From NCBI GenBank assembly GCA_047495785.1, contig JBLDXI010000058.1:310001-374000 (forward strand): 64,000 bases of DNA, in the 5' to 3' direction. Positions within the stretch are counted from its first letter, which is position 1. Every line of letters begins with the position of its first letter. The notes beneath the pieces were generated by a model, which worked only from the letters and a program-made list of their open reading frames with translations, was not told the origin of the DNA and searched no databases. Below are positions 10,727-21,045 of the stretch, piece by piece. This DNA comes from Lepidodermella squamata. Lineage: Eukaryota > Gastrotricha. The position numbers and the translations under genes were made by a program.

Positions 10727-13033
10727 ATGAAATCTTCATCGTTGAATTTGATCTCCTCTGTTGTAGTTTCAGAGTTGTTAGCGTTGCTGTCCCTTGCCGA
10801 GGCTAGGAAGAGTGACACACTTGCCGTGTTAGTCCTTATTCCGAAAACAGGCAACGAGCCGCAAAATGGCGATGGATGCCGTTACGGTATACAAGTGGCA
10901 TTCGACAGCATCAACAGCAATGCCAGTATTTTGCCCAGTTATCACCTCGAACCCATTTTTGTCGATGAAGGACCAGCTGGAATGTATTCGCCACGCCAAG
11001 CAACCCAATTCCGACGAGACTTCTCCGGAACTTATCAATCGCCGCTCGTAATCGGTCCTTTATTTGGGACTGGGGGTGTTGGATTGGCAGGCATGATTCA
11101 TCATCTCGACATGTTACATCTTGCTACAGGCGTCAACTTGCCACAGATTACTGGAAATCGCCGTTTGTACCCCAACATTTATCGGACTCGAATAACTGGA
11201 GAATTAGTTGGATTTGCTCAAATGCGATTCATGCGCAACATAGGAAGATGGAACAGGTTCGGAATCATAACCAACGTGGTCAATACGTTCGATACTGCTA
11301 TGGCGATGTTTCTCTACAAATCCGCGGGTGAAAATGGATTTGAAGTGCCGTACTTCGGTATAGTTACTGATATCACTGACGAAGCAGTTAAATCGGTGAA
11401 AGTATCTGATACTCGAATTGTTGTCGTTGCCACAGGAACGCCGATGTTCGCTACTAAATTCCTGTGTATGGCATACTTCGCAGGACTGAATGGTCCTCGA
11501 TATGCCTTCGTTATACACGCTGGTTCGTACTCCGAGCCGAAAAGCCTACCACCATGGATCGCAATAGCCCCCGGTTGTACCAGGGAGATGCTTTTAGAAC
11601 AATTCAAAATAACGATGTGGATCGCGTGGGCTAACGGACCAGCGAATGAATTTTCGGACCCGAGATTCGTGACCACAGGTGGGATGAATTTACCCGATTT
11701 TGAGAGGCGATACCAAGACGTAACAAGTGACACTCCGCCGCTTGATTACATCCGTAGGTTTCAGTGCTACGATCCCGGCCTCGCGACTGGTCTAGCTCTC
11801 GAGGCAGCTGAGCAAAAACTCCGAGTTCGAAATGTTTCTCTCAGAGATTTCAAATATAAACCAAGGGAAGTAATGCTGGCAGTCAACGAATCGCTGCTCA
11901 AGGTTGATTATGTAGGGCTTAGAATCGGTAGGTTCAAATACTCTGCTCGAGGCGAGCCAGATTTCGATTCTCAAGCTGCTATGCAGTGGACGCCGGAATC
12001 AGGCTTGCGAGAGCTTTACGTAATAAACGCGATGGAAAACTCGTCAATCTATGAATTCTCTAGCTACATCATGAAGGAGTTTCGAAAGCCCACTTGGTTC
12101 ACTGTTGACGGGTTGCCACCCCGGGATCGGCCTGTGACAATCATCAGTAGGCAACGCATCCCAGATGCTCTTTCACTCCCGACTTTAGCCGTTTCAGGGG
12201 TCATTGCAACTTGGCACAGCTTTTCTTACTACAAAGGGTATCGAAAGCGTCCAAAATTAGACGCACAATTTTGGAAAAGGTCTGCGCTTTTACTCGGATG
12301 TCTTTTGCTAGACATCTCAGCTGCTCTTTTCGCTTTTTCCTATCCAGACGGTACCATCGTATTGTGCGTCCTACAGCGAGTCGCCCCTACGGTGGGCTTA
12401 GCCACAATAATCGCTTGCATTCTCGTTCGACTCGAGAAACGGCGCCGTCAGGTTGACGTGATGCGAAGCGCTAACCAGTCGAACAACGGTCAACGTATAA
12501 CGAAAGGTTCGAGGGGTTCAAGAGTTAGCGTACCATCACATTCGCTAAGTGTTAGATCGAAGCCCAGTGTAACCTCACCCGAAGAAAGTGTACGACATAA
12601 AAAATTATCAAAAGCAACGATTGCAGCCTTGACTTTCCTAGGAGTCTCAATCGCTTGCTACCTGGTTGCATGGAATGTCGCGGAGACGCCTGTATACACA
12701 AGCAAAGTTATATCTGAGGAATACGCGATAGAATCGGATATATATTCTGTCATCGAAGCTGGTCGCTGTCGGTCAAATAACGAAACTGCATGGATTTTTA
12801 CCATTATCGCTCTTTTCATATTAATGCTTCTATGGGGGGCATTCGCTGCTTACGTCACTCGACGGCAACGCGAGGCAAAATACGAACGTTTGGCTGTGCT
12901 GAATAATCTGGTGATGATAATCGCAGGTGTTCTAATAACGATAATTCTAAACTCACCCATCGCCCAAGCTATTTGCCACTCTGTCGTCTCTATGATAATT
13001 GCACTTGGTTCTGGAACTCTGTTAATCCGCTGA
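10727..13033 (+). CDS. GABA-B-like class C GPCR, intact
   Basis: 768 aa, intronless, and the best complete example of the family here. The ATG at 10727 leads into a hydrophobic signal region ending near SLAEARKSD. The ligand-binding fold covers about residues 25-470, with KTGNEPQNGDGCRYGIQVAF, GPLFGTGG, RLYPNIYRTRITGEL, NRFGIITN and MLLEQF blocks. Helix 1 is near LAVSGVIATWHSF, helix 3 ends in RLEKRRR, and helix 5 is followed by YVTRRQREAKYERLAVLN. Helix 7 ends at GSGTLLIR, where the protein stops. There is no cysteine-rich domain and no C-terminal coiled coil, unlike canonical GABA-B subunits. An AATAAA lies near 13091. The neighbouring RING-CH gene is tail-to-tail, 66 bp away. Confidence 0.88.
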   Translation: MKSSSLNLISSVVVSELLALLSLAEARKSDTLAVLVLIPKTGNEPQNGDGCRYGIQVAFDSINSNASILPSYHLEPIFVDEGPAGMYSPRQATQFRRDFSGTYQSPLVIGPLFGTGGVGLAGMIHHLDMLHLATGVNLPQITGNRRLYPNIYRTRITGELVGFAQMRFMRNIGRWNRFGIITNVVNTFDTAMAMFLYKSAGENGFEVPYFGIVTDITDEAVKSVKVSDTRIVVVATGTPMFATKFLCMAYFAGLNGPRYAFVIHAGSYSEPKSLPPWIAIAPGCTREMLLEQFKITMWIAWANGPANEFSDPRFVTTGGMNLPDFERRYQDVTSDTPPLDYIRRFQCYDPGLATGLALEAAEQKLRVRNVSLRDFKYKPREVMLAVNESLLKVDYVGLRIGRFKYSARGEPDFDSQAAMQWTPESGLRELYVINAMENSSIYEFSSYIMKEFRKPTWFTVDGLPPRDRPVTIISRQRIPDALSLPTLAVSGVIATWHSFSYYKGYRKRPKLDAQFWKRSALLLGCLLLDISAALFAFSYPDGTIVLCVLQRVAPTVGLATIIACILVRLEKRRRQVDVMRSANQSNNGQRITKGSRGSRVSVPSHSLSVRSKPSVTSPEESVRHKKLSKATIAALTFLGVSIACYLVAWNVAETPVYTSKVISEEYAIESDIYSVIEAGRCRSNNETAWIFTIIALFILMLLWGAFAAYVTRRQREAKYERLAVLNNLVMIIAGVLITIILNSPIAQAICHSVVSMIIALGSGTLLIR

Positions 13034-13099
13034 ACCCGTGAAATTTACTTGCGAAAATTTGTTGAAGTCAGTTATTGCACTTAAATATTCAATAAAAAG

Positions 13100-13807
13100 T
13101 CACGCTGTTGGAAAATCGTGTTTGACAACCGGGGGTGTGTTGAATTGAGTAATTTTGCGGTCGAAATTTTTCCGCCAATATTCGCCGTAATTTGTCGTCG
13201 CAAAGTGAGAGTAGCACAACAAGATGCTGATCAGCAAAAGAATCGTCACGCTAATTCCCATGTAGACCTCAGCGTCGTACAGAACTCGATAGAACCTACT
13301 AGCTTCATTCTCGCTAATGTACAGTGACTCACTTCTCGGGTCGAGGATAGCGCGTCGGAGAATTGCGAGCTGTGAAACAGCGATTATTCCGAAAAGAGCC
13401 GTCGATATGAAAATGACAGTCGTTGCGAAGAAGCAGCAGTCGACAAAGCTGAATTTTGGCCGATACCAGTCTCTGATAGGTTTAATTTTCCGTTGCACCT
13501 GTATTTGGTAGTTCTGATTGCAGAGCTCACACAGCGGGAGCCCGCGCTCGTCGAATTTCGCGTTCGGTGCTGATATGACCATTTCAAGGCACTTCTTATG
13601 AGCGTAACCGATAGAACCGCGGCAGGAACAAAAGTTTGAGTAAAGAGCATTGTTGTCGCCATCGCCGTGGCCCATGTGGCAAATACGGCACTCGTGATCA
13701 CCCGATGCCATGTTTGCACTGCTGATTATGCTAATGCCCTGTGGCGTTGTGTTAGCTTCGGCTCGAGAAGCCGATGATGATGGTCTTTCATTTATAGCTG
13801 ATGACAT
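13100..13807 (-). CDS. RING-CH (MARCH-type) membrane E3 ubiquitin ligase, copy 1
   Basis: 235 aa, single exon, ATG at 13807. A RING-CH zinc finger occupies residues 40-96, in C4HC3 order: C40, C43, C60, C62, H70, C73, C93, C96 (CRIC, FCSCRG, AHKKC, CELC). Two hydrophobic segments follow, near VDCCFFATTVIFISTALFG and ISVTILLLISILLCYSHF, with a charged loop between. The C-terminus carries FNTPPVV, shared with the two other copies. MARCH proteins ubiquitinate membrane cargo and direct it to endocytosis or degradation, so a role in turnover of the neighbouring receptors is plausible but unproven. A second ATG right before the RING (codon 33) is an alternative start. Confidence 0.88.
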   Translation of the reverse strand: MSSAINERPSSSASRAEANTTPQGISIISSANMASGDHECRICHMGHGDGDNNALYSNFCSCRGSIGYAHKKCLEMVISAPNAKFDERGLPLCELCNQNYQIQVQRKIKPIRDWYRPKFSFVDCCFFATTVIFISTALFGIIAVSQLAILRRAILDPRSESLYISENEASRFYRVLYDAEVYMGISVTILLLISILLCYSHFATTNYGEYWRKNFDRKITQFNTPPVVKHDFPTA

Positions 13808-14200
13808 TATCACGCTAAAGCAAATTGACCTGTCGCAATTTCAGCCATGCTGCTGGAAACTATATCGCAATATGTATATGTGTGCGTGTGAAAAAAGCAG
13901 ATACAAACTTGGTAGTTTTTTCTGCGCAGGCGGTCGATGCAGCAATGGACATTGATCGTTATATAATCGATTGCTTTTCCACCGAGAATTGTGCAATTAA
14001 TATTGTATTAGCACTAACAAAGCCCCAGAAATCGTTTTTTGTCCTTTATATAAATCAGAGAGGTTTCTACCGATTTGCTAGCCTTTATTTTCTTTTGGAG
14101 AAACTAATATGAAATTATGCTCCTGATCGCTCCGAAATTAGTCTCAACAATTGTTGGCAGTGGATCATTTTATTACATCTTTCTGTGATTGCGAGAATGA
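13808..14200. other. Intergenic, short
   Basis: About 390 bp between the RING-CH gene and the kinase-ankyrin gene, both on the minus strand. It should hold the promoter of the former and the 3' UTR of the latter. No convincing ORF or repeat. Confidence 0.5.
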
Positions 14201-16278
14201 TCACACGAAAATGTTAGCTATCTTGCGCAAAATCCTGATAATTCTTGCTCGAACTTCAGAATGAACCCGAGAGTGGCACATTTTGGCTGCGGCAAGAGCA
14301 CAAAGAATTGATGACCTATCCCTTTTGGAGGATACCTCTAGCAAGAATTCAACGATCTCGACATTGCCAAAAAATGCTGAAATCACCAGCGGCGTGTCTC
14401 CTCGTTTATTTTTTACCCCTACGTTGGCCCCAAAGGTTTGAATAAGTAGCCGCACAATTTCGAGATGCCCGTTCTGAGCTGCGACGAAAAGTGGACGAGC
14501 GCCATCTTTCTGCTTTGTTTCAATATCTGCTTCGAACTCTCCAGCCAAAGCCCTGACTGCCTCTATGTGTCCCGTCTCAGCTGCAATGTAAAGCGGAGAT
14601 ACCCCGTTGATATTAACCAACTCAACGTTAGCTTTAAATCGTCCGGCTAGCAGGCGAATGACTTCAACCTGCCCCTCCTGCGCTGCTATGTACAATGGAG
14701 TGGCATTTTTACAGTTGGTTGCGTTGACGTCGGCCCCGAATCTGTCAACTAATAGCTCACAAACTATCACGTGTCCATTCTGCGCTGCGATGTGAAGTGG
14801 AGTCCAGCCATCTTTCTCCTTAACTTGAACATCGACGCAAAACTTTTCGGCGAGAAGTTCGACCAGCCAAGATTTCCCGGATTCTGCAGCAAGGTGAATA
14901 GGTGTTGACCCATTATTTCTGGCAACCCTGGGATCAGCTCCGTGTTCAAGCAGCAACCTTGTGATCTCATCATGGTTGCAGATAATCGCTAGAGTTAGGG
15001 GTGTATCGCCATCTGAGTCGTTTGCTTTTGTGGTCGAATCGATTTCCCCAAGGCTTAGCAATTCTTTGAGTCGATGAAGCCTGCCGTGCCTTACTGCATC
15101 AATCAATTCAGCGGATTTTCCCACTGAAATTGGGTCACTTGATTTAAATTGGCATTCTTTGAGGAAGGAATCTTCGATTAGTTGCGCAACTGTAGGCCTT
15201 TCGCTTGGCTGCTTTCGCAGGAGAGTTATGAAGTAATTGTAACAATTTGGGCTATAGCAAGACTTTCGGCAGCGAGTGTCTGGCTCTTTGCTGTTCAAAT
15301 TCGAAGATTTTAAATTTTTAGCTTTATTCACCGTTTAACTTACTTGACAATCTCGAAAATCACAGCCGCGCCTCGACCCGAAAACTGATATGAGAAATGG
15401 TGTATTTTTGCATTCGAGAAGTGTAATGGCTTACGGGTAGTTTTCGGTGCATTACTTCGAAAAACGTAACACCTATCGACCAGACATCACAGGCCTTTGT
15501 AAAAGGCTGCCCAGTGCAGACTTCGGGTGATGCATAGGCAAAAGTTGCAACGTTCGTAGGGCATTGATCTTCTGCTGCCCTGAAATATCATCATGTAATA
15601 GGGAAAACAGCAATTTGAGGGAAACACTTTTTAATGCATCTCGCTAGTCCGAAATCGCTCAGTTTCAAATGACTGTAATCATTGCAAAGGAGGATGTTCT
15701 CAGGTTTTATATCTCGGTGAACGAAATCGTTTTCGTGGAGGTATGCCACTGCCGAAAGAAGTTGCCTCGCCCAAGAAATAACCTGTCCCTCAGGAAACGA
15801 ACTTGTTTTGCTGTTGTAAATCAAATGCTTCAGATCGCCGCCGCTGCAGTACTCCATGGCTAGATGATAAATATCTGGACATTCCTTGGTATTATCTAAC
15901 AGCCTCTCTAATAAAAGCAGTTAAATGAGATTAATTTGTATTCCTTTGATAAGCTTGCCTTGGAACGCTCCGAAAACTTGAACGATATTTGGATGGCGAA
16001 ATCGCTCAAGCCTCGAATGCTATACAATTGAAATGAGAATTGCCTGTAGTTAAGTGTTATGCTATTTTTACCTCCTTCACGCACATTTCGACAATCTTTT
16101 TAGCTAATTGGGTGCCACCGCAAGGTTCAGCTGACAAGCTGGTTGAAATGAGCGATAAATTGACCTCTTTAACGACAAACAGCGAAAAATCTCCTCTCCG
16201 CTGGCACAGGTGAACTGTAGAAAATCCTCCCCGGCCAAGGCAGCGAATCTTGTTGAAATCTCTGCTCGACTTGATCAT
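14201..16278 (-). CDS. Protein kinase with C-terminal ankyrin repeats
   Basis: Six exons read in phase: 16072-16278, 15959-16019, 15628-15907, 15435-15579, 15344-15384, 14201-15251 (594 aa). The N-terminal kinase domain has a GRGGFSTVH P-loop (15-23), VVKEV with the ATP lysine K37, HRDIKPENILL with catalytic D155, DFG at 174-176, SPE in place of APE, DVWSIGVTFFE, and a C-lobe end near PSERPTVAQLIEDSFL. The general style is NEK/CaMK-like; I do not assign a subfamily. After about residue 270, seven or so ankyrin repeats run almost to the end (TPLHIAAQNGH, TPLYIAAQEGQ, SPLYIAAETGH, RPLFVAAQNGH). Kinase-then-ankyrin order resembles RIPK4/ANKK1. All key catalytic residues are present, so it is probably active. 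The intron at 15908-15958 appears to be GC-AG. Confidence 0.8.
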
Positions 16279-16738
16279 TGAGCAACTTTTAAGAAAGGCT
16301 CTGATGTTAGCGCATTACTATTTTTGCCCTAAGAGCCCTAAAATCTAGGTTCAGGCTTATATTTCCGATCATCTATTATTTAGTACTCAACAACATCCGG
16401 TATACAACTCGAGCGCTTTCTTTTCTTACATTAAATCAAGTTCAAGGCGATTTTATTTGGTCTATTCACAAAAATAGGTCGGTAATGAGATTTTTAATCA
16501 CATCCGCTTAGCTTTGAAATCTCGAAAATGCTAAAAGGTTGTGACTATCGAGGTTTAACAAATTATTAGCAGAGGCATGTTAACCTTATTATCTGTATTA
16601 AATGAATTGGAACAGGTTCTGCTCAAAATCTCCCTCGGTTTTCGATAACGAAAGGTACACAAACTACAGACAATTTATCAGCAGTCCATGGGTTAAGGAT
16701 GTGGGTTGTTTTACTGATCACCGATGCGTGGATTGAGC

Positions 16739-16767
16739 TATATTTATAGGTTCCCGGGTTTTTGTCA
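16739..16767 (+). promoter_or_regulatory. TATA box and initiator for secreted family A gene
   Basis: TATATTTATA at 16739-16748 lies 28 nt before the A of a TCAGG initiator-like site (16767). The ATG of the gene at 16786 would have a leader of only about 19 nt. Spacing fits a classical TATA/Inr core promoter. Confidence 0.45.
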
Positions 16768-16785
16768 GGTACGTTATTCGAAGAA

Positions 16786-17187
16786 ATGTTCCGAGTTTGG
16801 ACAATTTTCGCTCTTCTTCATCTTTTACTTAGCAGCTGTTGGGGCCAGGCTGCAGACGATTTGCTGGCGCCAGATTTTGACCTTTCCGATTCAGTCACTG
16901 AGAATGAACTAATCAAAGCAGAACGAGAACTTCGCAAGGCCTCAAAGCGCCTTCTGATCGACGACACACAGGATTTTCTGAGCATTGTCTGCCCGGACGA
17001 ATCTAAGCATTCAGATTGCTTGATCCGGTTCAAGCTGATAACAAGGTTCTTGACCCTGACGAATATAGTCATAGAGCATTCTTACCGACGTCGGCGTTTA
17101 ATTTTTCACTGCAACCGCCTCCTCAAACAAGTTTTTGAACAACACATAACAGTCGACAGATTCATACTTTCATGTGCAAACGTTTAA
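16786..17187 (+). CDS. Small secreted four-cysteine protein, family A copy 1
   Basis: 133 aa, no intron. The ATG at 16786 gives a clear signal peptide (MFRVWTIFALLHLLLSSCWG); the longer frame starts at a Leu codon in the promoter. The mature part has an acidic start, an amphipathic stretch (ELIKAERELRKASKRLLID), then four cysteines in the family order: IVCPD, DCLIR, FHCNRL, SCANV. The hallmark is a basic YRRRR block followed by HC..L..V.E......DRF...CAN to the C-terminus. I recognise no known domain. The four copies in this window align throughout. An AATAAA at about 17282 lies inside the tail-to-tail spacer with the next gene. A secreted effector or signalling role is inference only. Confidence 0.8.
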   Translation: MFRVWTIFALLHLLLSSCWGQAADDLLAPDFDLSDSVTENELIKAERELRKASKRLLIDDTQDFLSIVCPDESKHSDCLIRFKLITRFLTLTNIVIEHSYRRRRLIFHCNRLLKQVFEQHITVDRFILSCANV

Positions 17188-17291
17188 TTCAAATTTAACT
17201 GTTAGTTCAACTAACATTTAACTAGATTTGCTAATAACTAATAGTTTTACTAAATTGTATCGAAAGTCTAACGGCACTCGAATAAAGATAT

Positions 17292-17780
17292 TCAAGAGTC
17301 TATTTTGCCGTCCATGATATTTTTTGCGATAATTTTCGCCCAGACGTAAAAGGGTCCATTTTGACTGCAAATCGCTATAGATCTGAACCTCTCCATGCAC
17401 GCCTCGCGACGTTTAGCCGTTTCGAGCTCATCCTGCCGTTGTTTGTCCATAATAGCCTGAGCTAGCATTGATTCGTAGTAGACAACAAGCGCTTTGCAGG
17501 CCTCAGGCATCCCCATTTGCATTTCAATGCGCTGCAGTCGGCACCTTTCGATGTAAGCTTTGAATTCGTTGTGCTTGATGGCTAAATTACGAAAAACATT
17601 GTACTATTCGGAGCGTTTTGCTGATAAAGTGTTAGATTTACCTTTCAGATTCGTAGATTGATTCGGCAAACCAAGTTTTGTAGCCTCGAAATCGCTCGAA
17701 ATTCCATCGGCAGATGATACGGCGACAATTAACAAGGCACATAACTTCCCTAGGGCAATGGCGAGCTTATTGGAAATCAT
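17292..17780 (-). CDS. Small secreted protein, family B copy 1
   Basis: Two exons, 17642-17780 and 17292-17581, separated by a 60-bp intron in phase 1; 142 aa. Exon 1 encodes the signal peptide (KLAIALGKLCALLIVAVSSA) and a short linker. Exon 2 is predicted helical and ends with the family B signature: REACMERF..IAIC....FYVWAKIIAKNIMDG. Four cysteines fall in the mature protein. The start at 17780 is the only ATG giving a signal peptide in phase with exon 2. It lies tail-to-tail with the family A gene, 104 bp away. Function is unknown; no domain recognised. Confidence 0.78.
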
Positions 17781-17984
17781 TTTTTGATTTTAAATTCGCC
17801 GTATTGTTCCTACAGGCCGGTATTGTGTCCGTTAAAGGGTCAAAACCCCGCGTTTATGAGTGGAAAACACCTCTCAGCAGCCTGCGCATGACCTAAAGCG
17901 CTAATCGTGCGTAAAGTCCCGATTTTGGTTGAGCGGTTTTTCGATGACTCATCATATTTATTTTATTGAAAAATTACTTAATTA

Positions 17985-18725
17985 TCACAATGCACTGGTG
18001 TTCAATCGCCGTTGCTGAATCATCACAACCGGTGGCATATTGAAGCCAGCTATTCTCGGTTCGTAATTGTCGCGGATGAGGTAGACACTTAAAACCAGGG
18101 CACTGAAGAGCATCACTCCACCTGAAATGTGGCAGACAAGGAGGGTAAGCGCCCAGACAAGCTGGCGAACATCTTCAGATAATAATCGACTCCTATCATT
18201 ATAGCCAGATTTCGGGAGTTGAGGCTTCGATATTACTCGAGATGAGTTGCTGGTAACAATAAGGTGGAACAGCAGCGATGGAACATTGTGGCTGGAATTC
18301 GTCGAGAAATCTAGGTCATCATTGTAATAACCTGGGTTGTCCAGTGACAAATCGGCGTAGTAGATTTCAACTGCACCCCAGACACTGAGCGCAAAGGCGA
18401 TGAAAGACATCAGGATTGCAATGAGGTGGTTCTTCGCATGCCGTGGCCATCGCTTAACAGCTTTCGTACGGCGTTGTAGTCGAAATTCGAAAGGCTGGTG
18501 GCATATTTCGCAAATCATTTGCTTGTAATAGCCGCTGTGGAATCGATTGTGGCCGAATCGAGAGAGTACGAATGTTTCAAGGCATTTCAAATGAGCGCAT
18601 CCGACTGAGCCACGGCATGAGCAGAACCCGGAAAATAACGCCTCTGACTCATCGCCATCACCCCCAGCCATGCTGCAGATTCGGCATTCGTAACTTGAAA
18701 TTTCTTCAAGATTTTCTTCCGACAT
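17985..18725 (-). CDS. RING-CH (MARCH-type) membrane E3 ubiquitin ligase, copy 2
   Basis: 246 aa, single exon, ATG at 18725. The RING-CH finger starts almost at the N-terminus: CRIC at C14/C17, then FCSCRG, CAHLKC and CEIC, in C4HC3 order. Two transmembrane segments follow (around HLIAILMSFIAFALSVWGAV and WALTLLVCHISGGVMLFSALV), separated by a lumenal/extracellular loop with potential N-glycosylation (TNSS, TSNSS). The C-terminal tail holds FNMPPVV, as in the other copies. Likely a membrane-bound ubiquitin ligase acting on membrane cargo. It is flanked by two family B genes on the same strand. Confidence 0.88.
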   Translation of the reverse strand: MSEENLEEISSYECRICSMAGGDGDESEALFSGFCSCRGSVGCAHLKCLETFVLSRFGHNRFHSGYYKQMICEICHQPFEFRLQRRTKAVKRWPRHAKNHLIAILMSFIAFALSVWGAVEIYYADLSLDNPGYYNDDLDFSTNSSHNVPSLLFHLIVTSNSSRVISKPQLPKSGYNDRSRLLSEDVRQLVWALTLLVCHISGGVMLFSALVLSVYLIRDNYEPRIAGFNMPPVVMIQQRRLNTSAL

Positions 18726-19788
18726 CACGTGTGATAAAGCGAATTAGCTTTTTATGACCATAATAATTTAACATTGGTCACGGTTTTTAGAGGCCTAGCT
18801 GGTACCTGGGCTCTTTTTACGTATTCCTAGCGCTCGTCTATCGATCAGTACCGGCTATATGAGAGCGAGACTGGTGAATTAATTATTGATATTGATAACG
18901 ATTTTTCATCACGCCTCGAAGCTGGAACTCGCTTTGACTAATGCACAGCACGGTATGCACCGAGATTATCCTCGCGGCTAGCGGTCATTCATGCGTGACC
19001 GATCGGTATATTATGGCTGCTTGAATATTAGCAGAGACACGTAAATACCTGCGGGCAAAGTGTTAATTTTTCACGTGCGATCTCAAAATTTATGGGCCAA
19101 GAAGTGTTGAGTGGACCTGCAGAAACCTTTTAGCGATTTAAATACCATTTTAAATGCGAGTTTGCGGATTACGAAAAATCCACCTTAATAATTTTATTTT
19201 CATTGAGCGCACAAAATTATTTTCCCTTCGTTATTTTCTTATTTTTTGGTATCCATTTTATTCAAAAATCTTATATGGGCTAAATAGAATAGCCTGATAT
19301 GAAGTTTTCAGGATACATCTGGATAAAACAGTCTAAATAGGATAGATAACATTAAAACTCACGCTTCATTAATTCCAACCGCTTTTTCTCATGCCCGTAG
19401 GAAAATTATCTGAGAAAATAAGCAATGAAAAACAACAGCCAAAGTCTGTGCGTGAATCATCACGATAAACTTCATTTCAAGCGCTAATAGGTCAAAATTT
19501 ATGAACTAGTACCCAATGCGAAATTGCGATGAAAAAATGCGAAGAGGAAGATCCGTGTCCAAAATGACTAGCCAATTCGCTCCGAGTGGGTACATAAACA
19601 CCACGCTTCATTGAACAGATTAATTAAGCCTCTGACAACTTTCGTTTATTCTGTTAAAATTGCTATTCTATTTGAGATATTTTGCGACCTCCTTGTCCAG
19701 TCTAGAGATTTGCGTTTGCAAATATTACATCATTTTACAAAATTTTAAAAGAACAACAACATTTCAAAATTATAAGTCTACGAGTTTT
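18726..19788. other. Intergenic, no gene recognised
   Basis: About 1.06 kb, AT-rich, between the RING-CH gene and a family B gene. It contains a TCATAAAAAGC TATA-like site just upstream of the RING-CH start. No ORF with homology to other window genes. Confidence 0.5.
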
Positions 19789-20261
19789 TCAAGTTCGACG
19801 CCCATGCATGATATCTTTAGCGAGAATTTTAGCCCAAAGGTAAAACGACGTCTGGCTTCCTTCACCGGCATCGTCGCAGAAAGTTCGCGATTTCAGCAGT
19901 GACATGCATTGGTCGTAACGCTGGCGATATTTCACGGCCTGAAGTAGCGCGAAAAGTTTAGATAATCGAGTCTCGCTGTCTTCGACGCATTTAGGCGTGG
20001 TGCAGGCTGATCGATGCTGCAGCGCCTGTTTTATCGTCCGCTCGACGTTTTCCAAAAATTTCTCGCTATACATAGTCTCTATAAAATTAATCAAAATGAA
20101 AAAATTGAACGAGGGTAAATTTTCTTACGTTTCATGACGCTGATATCAGGCACAGTGGCTGATTTGTTGGCCAACTTGCTGCTTGCAATGCTTTCGACGC
20201 GAATGCAATCGGCTTGAAATGCGAACATTGCAAGAATTGGCAGAACAACAATAACTGCCAT
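19789..20261 (-). CDS. Small secreted protein, family B copy 2
   Basis: Exons 20129-20261 and 19789-20078 with a 50-bp intron in phase 1, the same position and phase as in the other B genes; 140 aa. Exon 1 is a signal peptide (MAVIVVLPILAMFAFQADC). Exon 2 carries RYDQCMSLLKSRTFC....TSFYLWAKILAKDIMHG, matching the family end motif. The position before the last cysteine region differs slightly (FCDDAGEG instead of IC.QR), so this is the most divergent copy. Four mature cysteines beyond the signal. A TATAAATA lies directly before the ATG. Function unknown. Confidence 0.75.
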
Positions 20262-20786
20262 TTTTATTTATAGAAATAAAATTGCTATATTAATGGCGCG
20301 TCAATAAATTTTTATTCGGACTGCGCGCACCAACGCGAATGCGGGGTGGAATAATAAAGGAAATTCTGTCAAGATGAGAGATTTTTACGATAATTTATGC
20401 AGTGATTGCTAAAAATGAGTATGAAGTTACTGGCAAGCCGAACTATTGATCAAAGGCCATTACTTTCAATTGGGCCCTAGATAATTTTTCATCTCTAAAA
20501 ATGAAGGCTTGAACTTCATCCTAAAAAATTATTTCTAGCTAGTTTTTTCTCTAACAAATTGATCACCAAATGACGTGGATTACCTGTATAAAAATAGAAC
20601 GCGTGCTGTAAAATGAAGGTTTCACCGGAAGCCGGTGAAAGAACAAATAGTGCGGAAATTTCGAAAATTATTACTACACAATTTTAGCGTACTCCGCGCG
20701 AATCAATTATAGTCCACTACGGGCCTCTTTCGGTGAGTAGGAGTGCGAAAGCCCCGCAGAAAATGGCTCACGTCAGAAAATAGCCA

Positions 20787-21045
20787 CCCAGGCGAACGCC
20801 GGTCATATTACTGTCATATTAAAATACGCTTAAATTCATATTAATGATGTCTTACAATACATATTACATTCATATAGTAAAATGTCCTGAATGTAATATG
20901 AATTTCGGGAAAAATTCATATGAATTTGCCGCGAAATTCACATGACTTTCATATTAATCACGCCATTAGAATCATATTAACCAAAAAATCGAATTTCATA
21001 CGGTTGTCATATGAATAATCAAAAGAAGTGCTCGCCACCTGGGCC
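20787..21045. repeat. Palindrome-rich AT repeat unit (left copy)
   Basis: It begins with CCCAGGCGAACGCCGGTCAT at 20787 and continues as a dense field of CATATTA/TTCATATGAA words to about 21020. A related CACCTGGG end lies near 21045. The start matches, in inverted orientation with about 3 mismatches in 23, the end of the block at 22413-22435. Likely a non-autonomous DNA element or degenerate satellite. Confidence 0.5.
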
